Part shown: piece by piece, positions 61,350-64,000 of the stretch
Numbering within the stretch: position 1 is the stretch's first letter
Layout of the letters: every line of letters begins with the position of its first letter
NCBI RefSeq assembly: GCF_001443605.1
Contig: NZ_CP013118.1
Location: 4,055,001 to 4,119,000, forward strand
From: Salinivirga cyanobacteriivorans
GTDB lineage: Bacteria; Bacteroidota; Bacteroidia; Bacteroidales; Salinivirgaceae
Direction of reading: 5' to 3'
DNA: 64,000 nucleotides
Made by a program: the position numbers and the translations under genes
Notes under the pieces: model-generated
Told to the model about the DNA's origin: nothing
Database searches by the model: none
What the model saw: only the letters and a program-made list of their open reading frames with translations

Positions 61350-61481
61350 TTTAGTGTCATTTTAGCGGTCTGGACGAGACTCGAATCCCGCATTGCCGAA
61401 ATTTTTAATTTCACTAGCAATGCGAGGACTCACGCAAAGTATATCAAATCAAAGATTTGAGACTTTGCGGAGCTCGCAACC
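61350..61481 (-). pseudogene. Truncated tRNA-Asp remnant interrupted by hairpin DNA
   Basis: 61350-61385 matches the downstream 3' half of tRNA-Asp with one mismatch (acceptor 3' strand and T-arm, ending CTCGAA in the tRNA orientation). At this point the match breaks; an ~87-bp insert of stems follows (61386-61472). The next nine bases of the tRNA, CTCGCAACC, resume at 61473-61481. The rest of the tRNA is gone. Confidence 0.6.
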
Positions 61482-61490
61482 GGGGTTGCG
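61389..61490. repeat. Cluster of three strong hairpins inside the tRNA remnant
   Basis: Stem 1 is CGCATTGC/GCAATGCG (61389-61424) with inner GAAAT/ATTTC. Stem 2 is CGCAAAGT/ACTTTGCG (61433-61469) enclosing TCAAATC/GATTTGA. Stem 3 is CGCAACC/GGTTGCG (61475-61490). All are perfect stems. Confidence 0.55.
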
Positions 61491-61498
61491 ATAAATAA

Positions 61499-61530
61499 AA
61501 AAAGCTCCTGAAAGAATTCAGAAGCTTTAG
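61499..61530 (-). terminator. Terminator of tRNA-Asp copy 2
   Basis: Same hairpin and T run as copy 1, immediately downstream of the tRNA on the minus strand. Confidence 0.8.
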
Positions 61531-61541
61531 TGTCATTTAAG

Positions 61542-61615
61542 CGGTCTGGACGAGACTCGAACTCGCAACCCCCGGCGTGACAGGCCGGTATTCTAACCAA
61601 TTGAACTACCAGACC
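61542..61615 (-). tRNA. tRNA-Asp (anticodon GTC), copy 2
   Basis: 74 bases, identical to copy 1, with acceptor GGTCTGG/CCAGACC and anticodon GTC. CCA is not encoded. Confidence 0.97.
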
Positions 61616-61679
61616 ATTGCTCAATTGCGTGTGCAAATAAATATGATTTCGGTGGAACCTCCAAATGTTTTTTGAAAAA

Positions 61680-62411
61680 TTATAGCATTAATTTTTCCTT
61701 TATTTTTTTATACCCTGATTTACTTGTTTTTACTGTCATGTTATTTTTTAATCTTATTTGATATTGTTGTTTGCCGTACAGTTCAATGTTGCCTATTTGT
61801 TTTGTGTTGATGATATAAGAACGGTGAATTCTGAGGAAATGATCGCCCAGATGCTTTTCGTAAAAAAGCATTGTCTTTTTTTTGAGGTATTGCTCTGCAT
61901 TTGTATGAATCATTACATAATCATCCTGGGCTTCAATCATATATATATCTTCAGGAGGGAGAATCTCAATTTTGTTTCCGCTCGAAACCACTACCTGATC
62001 CAGGGGTTGTGATACTGTGCTTTCTGCTGCCTTATTGATTTCGGGTGAAATATCATCATTGATCCTTTTCATAGCCTTGTCGATGGCTGTATCAAAGCGG
62101 TTTTCGTCAAATGGTTTTAAAAGGTAATCCACGGCGTTGGTCTCAAATGCTCTGATGGCATACTCGTCATACGCGGTAGTAAAAATTACTGCCGGCATTG
62201 GGTCTACAAGCTCAAGCATTTCAAAACCATTAAGCTTTGGCATTTCTATATCGAGTAAGATCAGTTCAGGGCGATGTTCATTAATGGCTTTTACTCCCTC
62301 GAAACCATTGGTGCATTCGGCAACCAGGGAGAACTCTTCATGGCGCGAGAGGTAATGCTTTAATACATTTCGTGCGGGTAACTCGTCTTCTATGATGATA
62401 GTTTTTATCAT
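61680..62411 (-). CDS. LytTR-family response regulator
   Basis: 243 residues. The receiver domain has the acidic pair IIIEDELPARN, phospho-acceptor Asp54 in LILLDIEMPKLNG, and YLLKPFDENRF. The C-terminal LytTR DNA-binding domain begins ISSGNKIEILPPEDIYMIEAQD in all but the first bases and includes FLRIHRSYIINTKQIG. It is the partner of the LytS-type kinase 2 bases upstream. LytTR regulators in Bacteroidota control envelope or exopolysaccharide genes; targets here are unknown. Confidence 0.95.
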   Translation of the reverse strand: MIKTIIIEDELPARNVLKHYLSRHEEFSLVAECTNGFEGVKAINEHRPELILLDIEMPKLNGFEMLELVDPMPAVIFTTAYDEYAIRAFETNAVDYLLKPFDENRFDTAIDKAMKRINDDISPEINKAAESTVSQPLDQVVVSSGNKIEILPPEDIYMIEAQDDYVMIHTNAEQYLKKKTMLFYEKHLGDHFLRIHRSYIINTKQIGNIELYGKQQYQIRLKNNMTVKTSKSGYKKIKEKLML

Positions 62412-62413
62412 GG

Positions 62414-63454
62414 CTATGGAATCACAATTTTTACTGTAAAGAGTGTTTTTGTATTCTCTATGTGCAAACGCGCACGGTTCGAATATAATATTTTTAAGCG
62501 GTTCGATAAATTTTTTAATCCGGTTCCGGTTCCCTTTTTTCTCGATTCGCCCTCTTTGGTGTTAGTAATGGTAATTACCAATTTGTCCTGATCGGTTTTG
62601 GCATTGAGTGTAATTTTAACCGGGTCAATGCTTTGATTTACGCCATGTTTAATGGCGTTTTCTATAACGGGCTGAAGTACCAGGCAGGGAAGGAATCGTG
62701 TTTCAGCCTCTGGCGATACTTTTTTTTCATATTTAAGGCGTTCCCCAAATCGGAGATGCTCAATGGCCAGGTACTGGTCAATATGAGATAGTTCGTCGCT
62801 AAGTTTTACGAGTTGCTTTTCACTGTATTTGGTTGTGTAGCGCAGAAATTCAGAAAGTTTTATGAGCATTTGCCTTGTTTTTTCTGAATCTTCGAATGTT
62901 AGTGAACTAATACTGTTCAGGGCATTAAACAAAAAGTGTGGCTGCATTTGCATTTGCAGTGTGTTTACTTTACTGCGTTGCAGCTCATTTTCGAGTTTGC
63001 TGGTTTTCAGTTCTTTTTGCTGATAGTTGCGATAATAATGAATGAGTTGCTGTACAATAACCACAATGCTAAACAAGAAGACACCAATTAAAGCCCGGTA
63101 GGTAATGCTGTCGTTTAATGCATGTAAATAATCTTCATCTTCGATAAGTATGGTCAGCATTGAATATGATGCCAGCAACCACAAAGTAACAATTAGTGCC
63201 AGCATGGGCAGGTATAAATACATTATTCTTCGCCAAAAGGGCTTTGCGGTACCCTCATATTCCAGTCCCATAAAAACGCCAATGCTGAAAATTACAAAAA
63301 GTGAATTAAAGACCACCGCATCAATGATGACCATTTTTATGGGCTGGTGGGCCAAAAAATATAAAAAAGCAATATGGACTGCAGTTGATGCAGTCCATAC
63401 CAGGCTAATAACGGTGGGAGAGGGTTTGGGTGTTTGTGGGTTAAAAATTTGCAT
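62414..63454 (-). CDS. LytS/YehU-family sensor histidine kinase
   Basis: 346 residues. Four transmembrane helices in the first ~140 residues are followed by the His_kinase domain with phospho-acceptor His173 in QMQMQPHFLFNALNSI. The HATPase domain has the N box (VLQPVIENAIKHG) and the terminal G box (GTGTGLKNLSNRLKILY). Its ATG overlaps the stop of the LiaF-like gene (TAATG), and the response regulator starts 2 bases after its stop: one operon. Confidence 0.94.
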   Translation of the reverse strand: MQIFNPQTPKPSPTVISLVWTASTAVHIAFLYFLAHQPIKMVIIDAVVFNSLFVIFSIGVFMGLEYEGTAKPFWRRIMYLYLPMLALIVTLWLLASYSMLTILIEDEDYLHALNDSITYRALIGVFLFSIVVIVQQLIHYYRNYQQKELKTSKLENELQRSKVNTLQMQMQPHFLFNALNSISSLTFEDSEKTRQMLIKLSEFLRYTTKYSEKQLVKLSDELSHIDQYLAIEHLRFGERLKYEKKVSPEAETRFLPCLVLQPVIENAIKHGVNQSIDPVKITLNAKTDQDKLVITITNTKEGESRKKGTGTGLKNLSNRLKILYSNRARLHIENTKTLFTVKIVIP

Positions 63455-64000
63455 TAGCTTAATATTTCGCCGCCACCAAAAATGGCTGCTCCTTTAATAA
63501 CTAATGTATTGGTGTTCACGGTTTCTGTTACATCTAATTGTCGTTTATCATTTATTCCACCAAAAATTGATGTGGCTTCGATGCGGATGTTCCAGTTTTC
63601 GGGTACATAGAGTTTCGAACCGCCAAAAATTGATGTCATTTCAATTTCGGCATAGCCGTTTTTAAGTTTTACATTTTTCAGGTTTACTGAGGACCCGCCA
63701 AAAATGCTGGTTATTTTTCCACCTTCAAAGAATTCAGAGTTCAGTATTCGCTCACTACCACCAAAAATATTCAATTCATCAATAAAATCTTCAGAGTGTG
63801 AATGCTCATGGTGTGAACTCATGAAATTGCGCCTGCGAAGGATTAATGTAAGGCCAATTACAATTATTACCAGTGGCCAGAATACCGAAACAAAATCGAT
63901 TCTCAGATTTGTGAAGATATCAGGCAATAGGAAAAATCCGCCAATGGCAAATAATATGATAGCTCCGGTGTAATTGCGCCCTGCCAGGCTAATGAAACCT
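63454..64000 (-). CDS. LiaF-like envelope-response membrane protein (C-terminal part)
   Basis: The minus-strand frame continues to the window edge without a start, so the protein is cut at its N-terminus. Two hydrophobic helices (YTGAIILFAIGGFFLLPDIF and FWPLVIIVIGLTLILRR) precede a His-rich linker and a beta-rich domain with repeated SIFGGS motifs (ELNIFGGSERIL, ITSIFGGSSVNL, MTSIFGGSKLYV, ATSIFGGINDK, AAIFGGGEIL). This is the cell wall-active-antibiotic-response (LiaF/DUF2154-like) fold. LiaF-type proteins regulate adjacent LytS/LiaS-like kinases, here directly downstream and overlapping. Likely an envelope-stress module. Confidence 0.85.
   Translation of the reverse strand, partial: GFISLAGRNYTGAIILFAIGGFFLLPDIFTNLRIDFVSVFWPLVIIVIGLTLILRRRNFMSSHHEHSHSEDFIDELNIFGGSERILNSEFFEGGKITSIFGGSSVNLKNVKLKNGYAEIEMTSIFGGSKLYVPENWNIRIEATSIFGGINDKRQLDVTETVNTNTLVIKGAAIFGGGEILS

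Larger units (their letters stand above)
60691..61541. other. Spacer between the two tRNA-Asp genes, with hairpins and a broken tRNA
   Basis: No protein gene is supported. It holds a bipartite palindromic element (60996-61140) and a tRNA-Asp remnant with hairpin insert (61350-61490), each listed below. Confidence 0.6.
61495..61637. repeat. 143-bp perfect direct repeat, copy 2 (tRNA-Asp and terminator)
   Basis: Identical to 60570-60712. Recombination between the two copies would delete 925 bp. Confidence 0.95.

Noticed and set aside
61269-61460. 63-codon open frame in the tRNA-Asp spacer
   Set aside because: Overlaps the tRNA remnant and hairpin cluster; no plausible protein features.
60570-61637. 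CRISPR array from repeated sequence
   Set aside because: Only two long repeats containing tRNA genes with a 782-bp gap, no short regular repeats or spacers.

Overview
The window looks like chromosomal DNA of a Bacteroidota species, probably a marine or sediment member of the Bacteroidales/Marinilabiliales side; I cannot name the genus. The reasons are three large or medium secreted proteins with type IX secretion (T9SS) C-terminal sorting domains, many lipoproteins with Bacteroidota-style lipoboxes, TPR-fused and LytS/LytR-type two-component systems, a split methylmalonyl-CoA mutase (MutA/MutB), the futalosine-pathway enzyme MqnA, A/T-rich intergenic DNA and several TAnnTTTG promoter elements.

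Layout. 1-9.5 kb: the start of dnaB (running off the left edge), ispE, a T9SS cargo protein, a TPR histidine kinase with its LuxR-type regulator, and a lipoprotein ApbE flavin transferase. 9.6-11.9 kb: a lipoprotein gene split after codon 11 by a complete IS3-family element with 5-bp target duplications and an A6G frameshift site. 12-22.4 kb: single-gene units (Gdx-type guanidinium exporter, GH16 glucanase, VOC protein, PAQR/hemolysin III, metallo-hydrolase plus dimethylargininase, TspO-related and DMT membrane proteins, methylglyoxal synthase). 22.5-28.8 kb: cysteine synthase-like enzyme, then cold-shock protein, YwbE, DEAD-box helicase and RNase H, a MITE-like element, a polyferredoxin and a methyltransferase. 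28.8-37.5 kb: a palindrome-rich intergenic region, secreted and beta-helix proteins, MFS transporter, an orphan histidine kinase and an outer-membrane-like protein. 37.6-48.8 kb: two thioredoxin-fold proteins, then a long same-strand run with a tandem pair of TPR/PD40 proteins, a DnaQ-type exonuclease, an FAH-family enzyme, MqnA, long NfeD, GNAT and an M28 peptidase with PDZ. 48.8-60.5 kb: a 1622-residue T9SS protein, a YwqK-repeat protein, mutA-mutB and RidA. 60.6-64 kb: two identical tRNA-Asp genes in a 143-bp perfect duplication, with a broken third copy and hairpin elements between them, then a LiaF-like/LytS/LytR operon running off the right edge.

How the genes work together. Clear functional groupings are the two-component pairs, the mutA-mutB pair for propionate/succinate interconversion, the RNA-handling group (csp, ywbE, DEAD-box, RNase H), the envelope-stress-like operon at the right end, and the T9SS cargo set. 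Most of the rest is ordinary chromosome. No defence system, CRISPR array or biosynthetic cluster is visible. The least explained material is non-coding: the palindromic block at 28.9-29.1 kb, the structured tRNA-Asp region at 60.6-61.6 kb, and a possible small RNA or attenuator at 38.8-38.9 kb.
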